Below are positions 45,744 through 54,307 of a stretch of DNA of 64,000 bases, one piece after another; position 1 is the stretch's first letter; every line of letters starts with the position of its first letter. The stretch covers positions 124,001-188,000 of the forward strand of contig PNAG01000021.1 in assembly GCA_003169845.1 (NCBI GenBank), in the 5' to 3' direction. Below the pieces are notes generated by a model. It was not told where the DNA came from. It worked only from the letters and a program-made list of their open reading frames with translations, and did not search any database. A program made the position numbers and the translations under genes. Source of the stretch: Candidatus Dormiibacterota bacterium (GTDB lineage: Bacteria > Chloroflexota > Dormibacteria > Dormibacterales > Dormibacteraceae).

Positions 45744-46597
45744 TAAAGCTGGCCTGCGAGGCGGATCTGGCGCCGCAGGACCCACCGGCTCAGCAGGTTG
45801 ATGCCGAGCACCATCACGACCAGCACGAGAGCGGCGCCCCAAGCCTGGTCCTGCAGCGACTTGTACGGTAGGAGCGCGTACTGGTAAATGGTCAGCGGCA
45901 GCGCCTGCATGGCCTGCGTCGGGTCCACCTTGAAGAGCGTGTTGCCCAACGATGTGAAGAGGAGAGGCGCGGTCTCGCCCGACGCCCGCGCCACGGCCAG
46001 CAAAGCGCCCGTGATCACGCCTGGAGCCGCGGTCGGGAGGATCAGCTGGAGCGACACCCGCCAGCGCGGCAGGCCAAGGGCGAGCCCCGACTCACGCAGT
46101 CCGTTGGGGATGAGCGCGACCGCGCCTTCGGTGGTGCGGATCACGATGGGCAGCATCAGGATCGCGAGCGCGATCGAGCCCGCGATTCCGGAGAAGTGAT
46201 GCACAGGAACGACCACGAGCGCGTATGCGAAGAGGCCGATCGCGATCGACGGCGTGCCAACCAGGACGTCGCTGGCGAGCCGGACCCAGCTCGCCCAGGG
46301 ATCGACGGCGTACTCGGCCACGTAGACGCCGCCGAGGATTCCGATTGGGATCGCCATCAACGAGGCCAGGCCGACCAGGATCGCGGTCCCGACGATCGCG
46401 TGAGCGATTCCCCCTCCTGGGATGCCGAAAGGACGAAACGAGTTGGTGAAGAACTCGGGGTGGAGCACAGAAGGGAGGCCCTTGCTGACCGTGAACCACA
46501 GGACGAGGCCGAGTGGAATCAACGCCAACACGGTCAGCAGGTACATGACGCCCAACCAGATCGAGCTCGCGAATTGCCGCCGGACGTTTCGATTCAT
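45743..46597 (-). CDS. pstA: Phosphate ABC transporter permease PstA
   Basis: This 284-residue polytopic permease has six predicted membrane helices and the ABC-coupling loop ESGLALGLPRWRVSLQLILP. The conserved segment LAVARASGETAPLLF follows. ATG 46597 overlaps the pstC stop (ATGA); the longer open frame upstream is not used. It forms the channel with PstC and is followed by arsC. Confidence 0.95.
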   Translation of the reverse strand: MNRNVRRQFASSIWLGVMYLLTVLALIPLGLVLWFTVSKGLPSVLHPEFFTNSFRPFGIPGGGIAHAIVGTAILVGLASLMAIPIGILGGVYVAEYAVDPWASWVRLASDVLVGTPSIAIGLFAYALVVVPVHHFSGIAGSIALAILMLPIVIRTTEGAVALIPNGLRESGLALGLPRWRVSLQLILPTAAPGVITGALLAVARASGETAPLLFTSLGNTLFKVDPTQAMQALPLTIYQYALLPYKSLQDQAWGAALVLVVMVLGINLLSRWVLRRQIRLAGQL

Positions 46598-47547
46598 GCG
46601 GCGCGACTCGCCTCGCGCGAGGTCGATCGGACCAGCAGCAGCGCGACGATGTTGACGAGGAGCGTGACGAGGATAAGCACCAGACCAAGCTCGATCAGCG
46701 CCGCAGGATAAAGCGTCCCGGTCGCCTCGTTGAACTCGTTCGCGATCACGCTGGCGAGCGTGTACGCCGGCGAGAAGATGGATGGGGGGATGGCGTAGCG
46801 GTTGCCGATCACCATCGTGACCGCGATCGTCTCGCCGAGGGCGCGGCCCAGCGCCAGGATCGTCGCGCCGAAGATTCCCGCCCGCGCCGAAGGCAGGATC
46901 ACGCGCCAGGTGGTCTCCCACCAGGTCGCGCCCAGCGCGACGGCGTTCTCCTTCAAGCCGCGGGGAACGGCGCGGATCACCTCGCGAGAGATCGCGGAGA
47001 GGGTGGGCAGGATCATCACCGCCAGCACGAGCGATGCGTTGAAAAGGCTCCGCGCGCCCGGCTGCGAGAGCCATCCGATGAAACCGAGCCGGTCCGAGAT
47101 GGGGAGCTCGAGGTGCTGGTACGACCACGGCGCGAGGACGTAAAGCGCCCAGATGCCATACACGACGCTGGGGATGGCGGCCAGCAGCTCGATGCCGGTG
47201 CCCAGGATGCCTCGTAGGGTCGCCTGGCCCTGTTCGGCGAGGACGACGGCAACCGCGACGCCGACCGGCACCGCGAGAACCAGTGAGAGCAGGGCGGTCG
47301 ACAGCGTGCCGAAGATCGCGGGCAGAGCACCGAACGTGTCGGTGACCGGGTTCCACTCGGTGCCGGTCAGGAAGCCGAGGCCGAAGTGTCTGATTGACGG
47401 GGCGGCCTGCTGGTAGAGGATGGCGACGATCACGATCAGGATGACGGGCGCGACCGCCGCGACCGCGGCCGTCACAGTGCGGAACCGATCCGGGACTCGC
47501 CTCACCGGCGGGATCACGGCCGAGGTGCTTTCGACGGCGGCCGCCAA
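46594..47547 (-). CDS. pstC: Phosphate ABC transporter permease PstC
   Basis: This 317-residue permease has six membrane helices and the EAA-like loop ENAVALGATWWETTWRVILP. The segment LGRALGETIAVTMVIGN also marks the PstC family. The start is TTG 47547, four bases after the phoB stop. It pairs with PstA in the high-affinity phosphate transporter. Confidence 0.95.
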   Translation of the reverse strand: MAAAVESTSAVIPPVRRVPDRFRTVTAAVAAVAPVILIVIVAILYQQAAPSIRHFGLGFLTGTEWNPVTDTFGALPAIFGTLSTALLSLVLAVPVGVAVAVVLAEQGQATLRGILGTGIELLAAIPSVVYGIWALYVLAPWSYQHLELPISDRLGFIGWLSQPGARSLFNASLVLAVMILPTLSAISREVIRAVPRGLKENAVALGATWWETTWRVILPSARAGIFGATILALGRALGETIAVTMVIGNRYAIPPSIFSPAYTLASVIANEFNEATGTLYPAALIELGLVLILVTLLVNIVALLLVRSTSREASRAA

Positions 47548-47550
47548 GGG

Positions 47551-48294
47551 CTAGGTCGTCTCGGTGAGATCGGCCGCCTCGCCTGTGCGATCCAGGCGGT
47601 AGCCGATTCCGCGCACGGTCACGATCTCGAACGGCGCGACGCCTGCGAACTTCTCACGCAGCCAGCGGATATGAACGTCCACAGTCTTGCGGTCGCCCGA
47701 GAACTCGTGTCCCCAAACGTTCTCGAGCAGGACGTCGCGGGTGTGCACGCGTCGCGGAAACGCCAGCAGGTAGGAAAGAAGGTCGAACTCCCGGGCGGTC
47801 AGCTTGACGTCGCGCCCATCGAGGACAACCCGGCGCGCGGCGCGGTCGATGCTGAAATCGCCGATCGAGTCGCGTTCCGGGATCGACTTCGGCTCATTGG
47901 CATCTGGCGCGGCGCGCCGAAGCACGGCATTGACGCGGGCCAGGACCTCGCGGATGGAGAAGGGTTTCGTGATGTAGTCGTCGGCGCCCAGCTCGAGACC
48001 GACGATCTTGTCGACCTCGGCGTCCTTGGCCGTGATCATGATGATCGGCACGCGGCTGCTCTTCCGCAGTGCGCGGCAGAAATCAAAGCCGCTCATGCCC
48101 GGCAGCATCAGGTCGAGCAGGATCAGGTCGGGTCGGGCGGTGCGCGCGGTGCGCAGGCCGGCGGCTCCGTCTCGGGCCTCTTGCACGGAGAAGCCCGCCG
48201 AGGACAGGTTGTACTTCAGCATCTCTCGGATGCCTTCGTCATCCTCGACGACCAGGACTCTGCCGGCGCCGCCATTGCCGGCAGGGCGGCTCAT
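47551..48294 (-). CDS. phoB: Phosphate regulon response regulator PhoB/PhoP
   Basis: This 247-residue OmpR-family activator has a complete receiver: acidic pair in LVVEDDEG, Asp61 in LILLDLMLPGMSGF, and the Lys in DYITKPFSIRE. A winged helix follows (REFDLLSYLLAFPRRVHTRD, ending TVRGIGYRL). It lies inside the pst operon beside phoU, so it presumably binds the Pho boxes found upstream of pstB and pstS. It overlaps phoU by 4 nt. Confidence 0.93.
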   Translation of the reverse strand: MSRPAGNGGAGRVLVVEDDEGIREMLKYNLSSAGFSVQEARDGAAGLRTARTARPDLILLDLMLPGMSGFDFCRALRKSSRVPIIMITAKDAEVDKIVGLELGADDYITKPFSIREVLARVNAVLRRAAPDANEPKSIPERDSIGDFSIDRAARRVVLDGRDVKLTAREFDLLSYLLAFPRRVHTRDVLLENVWGHEFSGDRKTVDVHIRWLREKFAGVAPFEIVTVRGIGYRLDRTGEAADLTETT

Positions 48295-48953
48295 CCCAGC
48301 TCCACGACCTGGCCGGATTCGAGGAACACGATGTCCTCCGCCACGTTGGTCACGCGGTCGGAGATGCGTTCGAGGTTATGGGCGACGAGAAGGAGAGTGA
48401 CGGCGCGCAGGGCGCCATCGGTGTCGGTTTTGCCGGTGCCCATCTCCTTGACCAGGTCTTCGAACACGCGATGCCAGAGGCGGTCGACCTCGTTGTCGCG
48501 GCTCGCGACCTCGCGCGCACGCGGAACGTCCTGGTCGATGATCGCCTCGAGGATGTCATGCACCTGCCCGATGGCCAGCTCGCCCATCAGGCCGAACTCC
48601 GCGCGCAGTGGCTTGTCGGGCAGCGCCACCAGGGTGCTGGTCATGCGCGCAATTCGCACGGCGTAGTCGCCCATCCGCTCCAGCTCGATCGCGATGTACT
48701 GGAGGCCCATCAGGTACCGCAGGTCGCGCGCGACCGGCTGCTGCGTCGAGATGACCATGAAGACCTGCTCGCGGATCTGGCGGAAGAGCTCGTTCAGGTA
48801 CTGGTCCTGGTTGCGCACCTTCTCGGCCGCCGGGCCGTCGCGCCGGCGAAGCGCGTCGAGCGACGCCTCGATCTGCGACTCGACCAGCGTGCCCATCCGG
48901 ACCAGCGACTCGCGGAGGCTCGCGAGCTCTCTTTCAAATGTGAGACGCGGCAC
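48291..48953 (-). CDS. phoU: Phosphate signalling protein PhoU
   Basis: PhoU links Pst transport to PhoR kinase activity. The 220-residue helical protein has two PhoU repeats with metal-binding E/D motifs (IAIELERMGDYAVRIARM and VAHNLERISDRVTNVAEDI). It lies between pstB and phoB, overlapping phoB by 4 nt, a common regulatory arrangement. Confidence 0.95.
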   Translation of the reverse strand: MPRLTFERELASLRESLVRMGTLVESQIEASLDALRRRDGPAAEKVRNQDQYLNELFRQIREQVFMVISTQQPVARDLRYLMGLQYIAIELERMGDYAVRIARMTSTLVALPDKPLRAEFGLMGELAIGQVHDILEAIIDQDVPRAREVASRDNEVDRLWHRVFEDLVKEMGTGKTDTDGALRAVTLLLVAHNLERISDRVTNVAEDIVFLESGQVVELG

Positions 48954-48957
48954 TGGT

Positions 48958-49800
48958 CTAGCCGAACCTACCTGTGATGTACGCCTCTGTCCGCTGGTCC
49001 TGCGGTTGATTGAAGAGGTTCGCGGTCGGAGCGAACTCGATGAGCTCGCCGTACCGACCCTCCGGGTTCATCAGCATGAAGGCGGTGTAGTCGGAGACCC
49101 GTGCCGCCTGCTGCATGTTGTGGGTCACGATCACGATGGTGTAGTCGCGCATCAGCTCAGCCATGAGGTCCTCGATTTTCAGCGTGGCCACCGGGTCGAG
49201 GGCCGAGCACGGCTCGTCCATCAGGATCACCTCGGGGCTCACGGCAAGACACCGGGCGATGGCAAGCCTTTGCTGCTGGCCACCGGAGAGCGAGGTTGCC
49301 GGCGCCTCGAGCCGGTCGTTCACCTCGTCCCAGAGCGCCGCGCGCTCCAGGCTCTGGCGGACCACCTCTTTGACCCTTGACGAGCTCCAGCCGAGCAGCC
49401 GCGGGGCGAACGCAACGTTGTCGCGAATCGACATGGGAAAGGGGCTTGGCCGCTGAAAGACCATGCCGACCTTCTGGCGCAGCTCGAGGAGCTTCCGAGT
49501 GGTGACGACGTCTTCTCCGTCGAGCAGCACCTTGCCGCCGGCGCGAGCGGACGGGATGAGGTCGTACATCCGGTTGAACACTCGCAGCAGGGTGCTCTTG
49601 CCGCACCCGGAGGGACCGATTATCGCCGTGATCCGCCGCTCCGGAATCTCGAAGCTCACGTCCTTGAGGGCCTGGTTCTTGCCGTAGTAGAAGGAGAGCT
49701 GTTCGACCTTCAGCTTCGTGTCCCCCGCTCCGAGCACGGCACGCAACTCAGGCCTGGCGACACGAGCCATCGGCTGCATCAAAGGACGAGTATCTGCCAT
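48958..49800 (-). CDS. pstB: Phosphate ABC transporter ATPase PstB
   Basis: This 280-residue ATPase has Walker A GPSGCGKSTLLR, the Q loop GMVFQRPSPFPMS, the signature LSGGQQQRLAIARCLA, Walker B VILMDEPCSALDP and the switch His in IVTHNMQQAARVSD. An N-terminal extension of ~25 residues precedes the fold. It is the first gene of the operon, downstream of a three-repeat Pho box. Confidence 0.96.
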   Translation of the reverse strand: MADTRPLMQPMARVARPELRAVLGAGDTKLKVEQLSFYYGKNQALKDVSFEIPERRITAIIGPSGCGKSTLLRVFNRMYDLIPSARAGGKVLLDGEDVVTTRKLLELRQKVGMVFQRPSPFPMSIRDNVAFAPRLLGWSSSRVKEVVRQSLERAALWDEVNDRLEAPATSLSGGQQQRLAIARCLAVSPEVILMDEPCSALDPVATLKIEDLMAELMRDYTIVIVTHNMQQAARVSDYTAFMLMNPEGRYGELIEFAPTANLFNQPQDQRTEAYITGRFG

Positions 49801-49811
49801 CCCCCGAGTTC

Positions 49812-49856
49812 AGGATATGCCGCTCTGGGTTAAGGCAGGTTTATGCGCCGGTTAAG
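49812..49856 (-). promoter_or_regulatory. Pho box and -10 of the pstB operon
   Basis: Reading toward pstB, three 7-mers CTTAACC (49850-49856), CATAAAC (49839-49845) and CTTAACC (49828-49834) are separated by 4-bp spacers, giving an 11-bp period. A TATCCT -10 (49812-49817) follows 10 bp later. The last codons of phoR lie inside the box. Confidence 0.75.
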
Positions 49857-50878
49857 ACTTGGTGGGGGAGAGCGATGTAGAAGACCTGTCCGCCCTCTCG
49901 AGCGGTCTCGGTCCAGATCCGGCCCCCGAGCACCTGGACCAGGTGCTTGGTGATGGCAAGCCCCAGGCCGAACCCCCCGGCCTCCCTCGGGCGCGCCCGA
50001 TCCACCTTGTAGAACCGCTCGAACACCCGGCTCCAATGCTCAGGCGAGATACCAGGTCCACGATCGCGCACGCTCAGCACCACCTCGTCACCTGAGACCT
50101 CGGTCGTGACGTCGATCGCGGTGCCGGGAGGCGAAAACTTGGCCGCGTTGTCCAGCAGGTTCCCCAGCGCCTGCGCAAGCTTGGGCCGATCTGTCGAGAT
50201 GACGAGGTCGTGCGTAACCGAGCTGTTGACGGTCCTGTCCGCGGCGAGGCGCGCCACGCTGTCGTGAACGAGCTCGCCCAGGTCGAACTCGGACACGTCC
50301 ACCGCCATCGCGCCGGTCTCGATGTCACCCAGCTGGCGCAGGTTGTCGATGATCTTGCTCATAAGGTCCGCTTCCCTGACGAGGCGCTCGGCGAAACGCC
50401 TCCGGTCTTTTGGCAGCGGATCTCCGAGCAGGCTCTCCGCCGTGAGTCGCAGCGACGTGATCGGCGTCTTCAGCTCGTGCACCAGGTTGGCGACAAACTC
50501 CTGCCGCACCGTCGACAGGCGTCTCAGCTCCGTGATGTCGGTGAGGAACAGGAGCTTCTCCCCCTCGCGCCGGCCCGCGACCAGCTGCGTGAGCACTGTG
50601 CCGCGGTGATGCACCAGCTGTGCCTCCGCCTGTGGCTGACCGAAACGCACGACATCGAACAGGCGCGACTCCAGCGTCACCTCGACCAGCGAAGCGGGCA
50701 GCTTCGACTGTTCGATCTCGAAGAATTCGCGTGCGGCTTCGTTCGCGCCCACGACCCGATTTTCCGCATCGAGCAACAGAGCCATCACCGGAGCGTGCTC
50801 GAGGAGCTCGGCAAACAGGTCTCGAGGTGGAACGTTCGGCTCGAGCGCTCCGCTTTCGCGCCGCCGGTCCCAGATCAC
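49841..50878 (-). CDS. phoR: Phosphate regulon sensor kinase PhoR, without membrane helices
   Basis: This 345-residue kinase has a PAS domain (~20-115), a HisKA helix with His134 in FVANLVHELKTPITSLRL, and a full HATPase_c domain (NLLDNAAKFSPPG, DRGPGISPEHW, GFGLGLAITKHLV). No membrane segment is visible, unlike most PhoR proteins, so sensing likely runs through PhoU/PstB contact. GTG 50878 stands 6 nt after TATACT. It diverges from pstS. Confidence 0.92.
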   Translation of the reverse strand: MIWDRRRESGALEPNVPPRDLFAELLEHAPVMALLLDAENRVVGANEAAREFFEIEQSKLPASLVEVTLESRLFDVVRFGQPQAEAQLVHHRGTVLTQLVAGRREGEKLLFLTDITELRRLSTVRQEFVANLVHELKTPITSLRLTAESLLGDPLPKDRRRFAERLVREADLMSKIIDNLRQLGDIETGAMAVDVSEFDLGELVHDSVARLAADRTVNSSVTHDLVISTDRPKLAQALGNLLDNAAKFSPPGTAIDVTTEVSGDEVVLSVRDRGPGISPEHWSRVFERFYKVDRARPREAGGFGLGLAITKHLVQVLGGRIWTETAREGGQVFYIALPHQVLTGA

Positions 50879-50884
50879 GGCCGG

Positions 50885-50890
50885 AGTATA
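50885..50890 (-). promoter_or_regulatory. -10 box (TATACT) of phoR
   Basis: TATACT on the minus strand is 6 nt before GTG 50878 and predicts a leaderless phoR mRNA. The divergent Pho box begins 24 bp away, so phosphate control may reach phoR too. Confidence 0.5.
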
Positions 50891-50913
50891 TGAGCCAGAT
50901 CGGGCCGTCGAGG

Positions 50914-50955
50914 CTTAAGCAGCCGTTAACCCGCTCTTAAACGGCCGTCCATAAC
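50914..50955 (+). promoter_or_regulatory. Pho box and -10 of pstS
   Basis: CTTAAGC (50914-50920), GTTAACC (50925-50931) and CTTAAAC (50936-50942) repeat with exact 4-bp spacers. CATAAC (50950-50955) is the likely -10. The unit matches the box before pstB in sequence, spacing and orientation. Confidence 0.75.
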
Positions 50956-50994
50956 GTGGTGGCCATTAGTCCATCGCGGTTCAGGAGGGATTCG

Positions 50995-52089
50995 ATGCTG
51001 CGAGTCACATTCATCTGGCGGGTCCTGCTTGTGGGGGTGGCGGCCGCCATCGTCGCGACTGCGTGCGGCGGTACCGGCACGGCGACCGCTTCGCCATCGC
51101 CGGTTGACGTTGGCAGCGGCTCGCTCACCGGCGCAGGTGCCACTTTCCCGGCGCCTTTCTACCAAAAGGCTTTTTTTGACTATTCCGCCAAGTACCCGCA
51201 GGTCACGATCAACTACCAGCCCGTCGGTTCCGGCGCCGGGATCCAGCAGTTCATCAAGAGCACGGTCGACTTCGGTGCCAGCGACGTGCCGATGGCGGCG
51301 GCCGATATCGCCTCCGCCGGCGGTACTGACACGCTGACTCAAATCCCGACCACGCTGGGCGTGATCTCGATTGCGTACAACCTGCCGGGGGCGACCAAGC
51401 TCCAGCTCGATGGGACGACGCTGGCGAACATATTCCTCGGCCACATCACCAAGTGGAACGACCCGGCCCTGGTGGCTCTCAACTCAGGCGTGAAACTGCC
51501 GAGCTCTTCGATCACTGTGGCGCACCGCTCAGACGGCAGCGGCACAACGTTCCACTTCACCGACTACTTGAGCAAGGTCTCGAGCGAGTGGAAGACCAAG
51601 GTAGGCAACGCCAAGTCGGTCAGCTGGCCGGTTGGGATCGGCGGCAGCGGCAACCAGGCGGTCGCCCAGGCGGTCACCTCGACCGCCGGTGCCATCGGGT
51701 ATGTGGAGCTCGCTTATGTGGTCCAGACCAGCATGCAGCAGGCGTACCTGCAGAACGCGAATGGCAAGTTCGTCCAGGCCAGCGTGGCCGGCGCAACAGC
51801 GGCAGCCGCTTCGAACACCAACGTGAGCCCGACCAACTTCTCGATCACGAACGCCCCTGGCGACACGGCTTACCCGATCGCCGGGTTCAGCTGGGTCATG
51901 CTGCGCACCTCCTTCAGCGACGCAACCAAAGGTAGGGCGGTCGTCTATCTCTTCCAGTGGCTGGTGAGCAGCGGCGGTCAGTCAGAGGGGGCCTCTTTGC
52001 AGTACGCGGCCCTGCCGTCCGCCGTCCAGGGCCTCGCCCTCTCGAATCTCAAGCTCATCAAGGCGGGAGGCGCCGCCGTCCTCACCTAG
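50995..52089 (+). CDS. pstS: Phosphate-binding lipoprotein PstS
   Basis: PstS captures phosphate outside the membrane. The 364-residue protein has a lipoprotein-type signal (FIWRVLLVGVAAAIVATAC) and the family segments LTGAGATFPAPFYQKAFFDY, YQPVGSGAGIQQFI and DFGASDVPM. HRSDGSGTTFHFTDYL and the terminal LSNLKLI follow. An upstream GTG exists at 50956, but ATG 50995 has a perfect AGGAGGG 5 nt before it. It is monocistronic, with a strong terminator after it. Confidence 0.96.
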   Translation: MLRVTFIWRVLLVGVAAAIVATACGGTGTATASPSPVDVGSGSLTGAGATFPAPFYQKAFFDYSAKYPQVTINYQPVGSGAGIQQFIKSTVDFGASDVPMAAADIASAGGTDTLTQIPTTLGVISIAYNLPGATKLQLDGTTLANIFLGHITKWNDPALVALNSGVKLPSSSITVAHRSDGSGTTFHFTDYLSKVSSEWKTKVGNAKSVSWPVGIGGSGNQAVAQAVTSTAGAIGYVELAYVVQTSMQQAYLQNANGKFVQASVAGATAAAASNTNVSPTNFSITNAPGDTAYPIAGFSWVMLRTSFSDATKGRAVVYLFQWLVSSGGQSEGASLQYAALPSAVQGLALSNLKLIKAGGAAVLT

Positions 52090-52110
52090 AAATGCCCTCG
52101 GTTCACCGCA

Positions 52111-52147
52111 AAGACGGCGTGGGTCTGCCCGCGCCGTCTTCTTTTCT
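52111..52147 (+). terminator. Rho-independent terminator after pstS
   Basis: AAGACGGCG (52111-52119) pairs with CGCCGTCTT (52132-52140). The stem extends inward by a T-G wobble and GGG/CCC to a TCTG loop, for 13 bp in total, followed by CTTTTCT. This is the strongest terminator in the window. Confidence 0.85.
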
Positions 52148-52769
52148 AAATCGGTTTGCGCGCGGGGACGCCCGGCCGTCGCGGATAGCCCGGCGGAGTT
52201 GGCCGGACCTTGTCCACGATGACGACGGTGCCGGCACCGCGGGCTGCCGAGGGAGCGGCCGCCACTCGATTCAGCGCGCCGCCGACCGCATCGATCGCGC
52301 GGCGGGCGGCATCCAGGTCCTCGGTTTCGGTCTTCTGAGCCAGCAGGCGCCCGCCGACACGGACCAGCGGAAGGCACAACTCGGCCAGGACGGGCATCGG
52401 CGCGAGAGCACGCGCCACGGCAAAGTCGAATGACTCGCGGTAGAGGGGGTCGCGCCCGACATCTTCGGCCCGCCTCGCGAGGACCTCGACGTCGTGCAGT
52501 CCGAGCGCGGCGCAGGCCCGCACCAGGAACGCGGCCTTGGCCTGGTCCGACTCGACCAGCGTCACGCTCAGGGCCGGCCTGGCGATCTTCAGCGGCAATC
52601 CCGGCAGGCCACCGCCGGAGCCGACGTCCACGAGCTTTCCGCCCTCATCGAGGTGCTCGAGCAGGACCAGCGAGTCGGCAATCAGATCGCCGGCCGGCCC
52701 CGAGACCAGGCCGGGCCATTCCGAGATCAATCGCGCCAGCTCAACGAGTTTAGAATCAGTCACTGACAT
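52146..52769 (-). CDS. rsmG: 16S rRNA (guanine-527-N7) methyltransferase
   Basis: RsmG methylates G527 of 16S rRNA using S-adenosylmethionine. The ~207-residue Rossmann enzyme has the SAM motif LVDVGSGGGLPGLPLKIA, then VTLVESDQAKAAFL and VARALAPMPVLAEL. ATG 52769 is listed; GTG 52763 is equally possible. It is usually next to parA or gidA but stands alone here. It is divergent from the FmdB gene, with start regions that touch. Confidence 0.92.
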   Translation of the reverse strand: MSVTDSKLVELARLISEWPGLVSGPAGDLIADSLVLLEHLDEGGKLVDVGSGGGLPGLPLKIARPALSVTLVESDQAKAAFLVRACAALGLHDVEVLARRAEDVGRDPLYRESFDFAVARALAPMPVLAELCLPLVRVGGRLLAQKTETEDLDAARRAIDAVGGALNRVAAAPSAARGAGTVVIVDKVRPTPPGYPRRPGVPARKPI

Positions 52770-53010
52770 GCCCATCTACGAGTATCGGTGCGAAAGCTGC
52801 TCCGGGAAGTTCGAGCTCCTGACCAGGTTCGCCGAGCGGGACAGCGCGCAAGCGTGCCCGGCCTGCGAATCGACGAGGACCAGGGTGCTGGTCTCTAGCT
52901 TCGCGGTCGCCGGAGGCGAACCATCCGAGGCGCTCGATTTCGGGAGCGCGGAGGGTGGCGGCGGCTGCTGCGGCGGCGGTTGCGGCTCCTGCGGCACCAG
53001 CCCGAACTGA
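52768..53010 (+). CDS. FmdB-family zinc-ribbon protein
   Basis: This 80-residue protein opens with the FmdB signature MPIYEYRCESCSGKFELL and a second pair CPACES, forming a four-Cys zinc ribbon. A flexible linker leads to a Gly/Cys-rich tail (GGGGCCGGGCGSCG). FmdB-type proteins are common but poorly understood regulators. TAGAAT lies 11 nt before the ATG. It is followed closely by lysA. Confidence 0.85.
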   Translation: MPIYEYRCESCSGKFELLTRFAERDSAQACPACESTRTRVLVSSFAVAGGEPSEALDFGSAEGGGGCCGGGCGSCGTSPN

Positions 53011-53019
53011 TCGTCTAGG

Positions 53020-54303
53020 TTGCTGTTCCCGGTCACGTACCGGGTGAACGCCGCCGGCCACATGGAGGTGGGCGGCTGCGATCTCGTCGCCCTGGCCCGC
53101 GAGCACGGGACTCCCCTCTACGTCTACGACGAGGCGACCGTTCGCCAGCGCGCGTCTGAATACGTCGCCGCGATGGGCTCGGCCGGCCAGGTCCTGTACT
53201 CGGCCAAAGCTTTTGCGTCGCCACAGTTCCTGCGCCTCGTGGCGGAGGAGGGGCTGGGCCTCGACGTCGTGTCGGCCGGCGAGCTCCACCTCGCTTTGAA
53301 GTCCGGCTTCCCGCAGGGCCGCATTCACTTTCTGGGTAACAACAAGAGTCGCGAGGACGTGGAAGCCGCGTACCGCGCCGGCGCCACCATCGTCATCGAC
53401 GGGGAGTATGAGTTCGAGCTGCTGGGCGAGGTCGTTCCCGAAGGCAAACGGACGCCGGTCATGCTGCGCCTGTCGCCCGGAGTCAAGCCGGACACGCACG
53501 ATCACATCTCGACCGGCCAGCTCGATTCGAAATTCGGGTTCTCGATCGAGTCCGGCGCGGCGCGCCGGGCTGTCGAAAAAGCGCTGAACCACCCCCGACT
53601 CGACTTGATCGGCCTGCACTCGCACATCGGGTCGCAGATCTTCGCCCTCGGCGCGTACGAGCGTGCGATGGAAATCATGCTCGACCTCCTCGTGCAGCTG
53701 CGAGACGAGCTGGGCTTCGAGCCGCACAAGCTCGGAGCGGGCGGCGGGTTGGGCATCGCCTACACGCGAAACGACGATCCACCCACGCCACGCCATTTCG
53801 TCGAGGTGGTCCATCACGCCCTGCTTGCGGGCTGCCTGCAGCGAGAGCTGAAAATCCCGCAGCTGGTGGTCGAGCCCGGGCGCTCGATTGCGGGGCCGGC
53901 AGGCATGGCCCTGTACACGGTGGGTTCGATCAAGGACATCCCAGGTGTGCGCCGGTACGTCGCCGTCGATGGCGGAATGGGCGACAACATCCGGCCGAAG
54001 CTCTACGGCGCGCGCTACGAGGCGTACCTCGCGTCCGGCCCCGATCGAGCTCCCGACGGAAAGGTCACCATCGCCGGCAAGTACTGCGAATCGACCGACA
54101 TCCTCATCACCGACATCGAGATGCCGCCCCTGAAGCCTGGCGACGTCATCGCGGTGCCGGCGGCCGGCGCCTACTGCCTCGCGATGGCGAGCAACTACAA
54201 CGGCATGCCGCGGCCGGAGGTGCTGATGCTCAAGGACAGCGAGGCGCGTGTGATGCGGCGGCGGGAGACGCTGGACGACCTGGTCGCCGCCGAGGTGTTC
54301 TAG
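53020..54303 (+). CDS. lysA: Diaminopimelate decarboxylase
   Basis: LysA makes lysine from meso-diaminopimelate. The 427-residue PLP enzyme has the PLP lysine in LYSAKAFASPQFL, HSHIGSQIF, GAGGGLGIAYT, VEPGRSIAG and the cofactor/substrate segment GKYCESTDIL. The start is TTG 53020, ten bases after the FmdB stop. The C-terminal AAGAYCLAMASNYN is intact, so the enzyme should be active. Confidence 0.95.
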   Translation: MLFPVTYRVNAAGHMEVGGCDLVALAREHGTPLYVYDEATVRQRASEYVAAMGSAGQVLYSAKAFASPQFLRLVAEEGLGLDVVSAGELHLALKSGFPQGRIHFLGNNKSREDVEAAYRAGATIVIDGEYEFELLGEVVPEGKRTPVMLRLSPGVKPDTHDHISTGQLDSKFGFSIESGAARRAVEKALNHPRLDLIGLHSHIGSQIFALGAYERAMEIMLDLLVQLRDELGFEPHKLGAGGGLGIAYTRNDDPPTPRHFVEVVHHALLAGCLQRELKIPQLVVEPGRSIAGPAGMALYTVGSIKDIPGVRRYVAVDGGMGDNIRPKLYGARYEAYLASGPDRAPDGKVTIAGKYCESTDILITDIEMPPLKPGDVIAVPAAGAYCLAMASNYNGMPRPEVLMLKDSEARVMRRRETLDDLVAAEVF

Positions 54304-54307
54304 CGGG

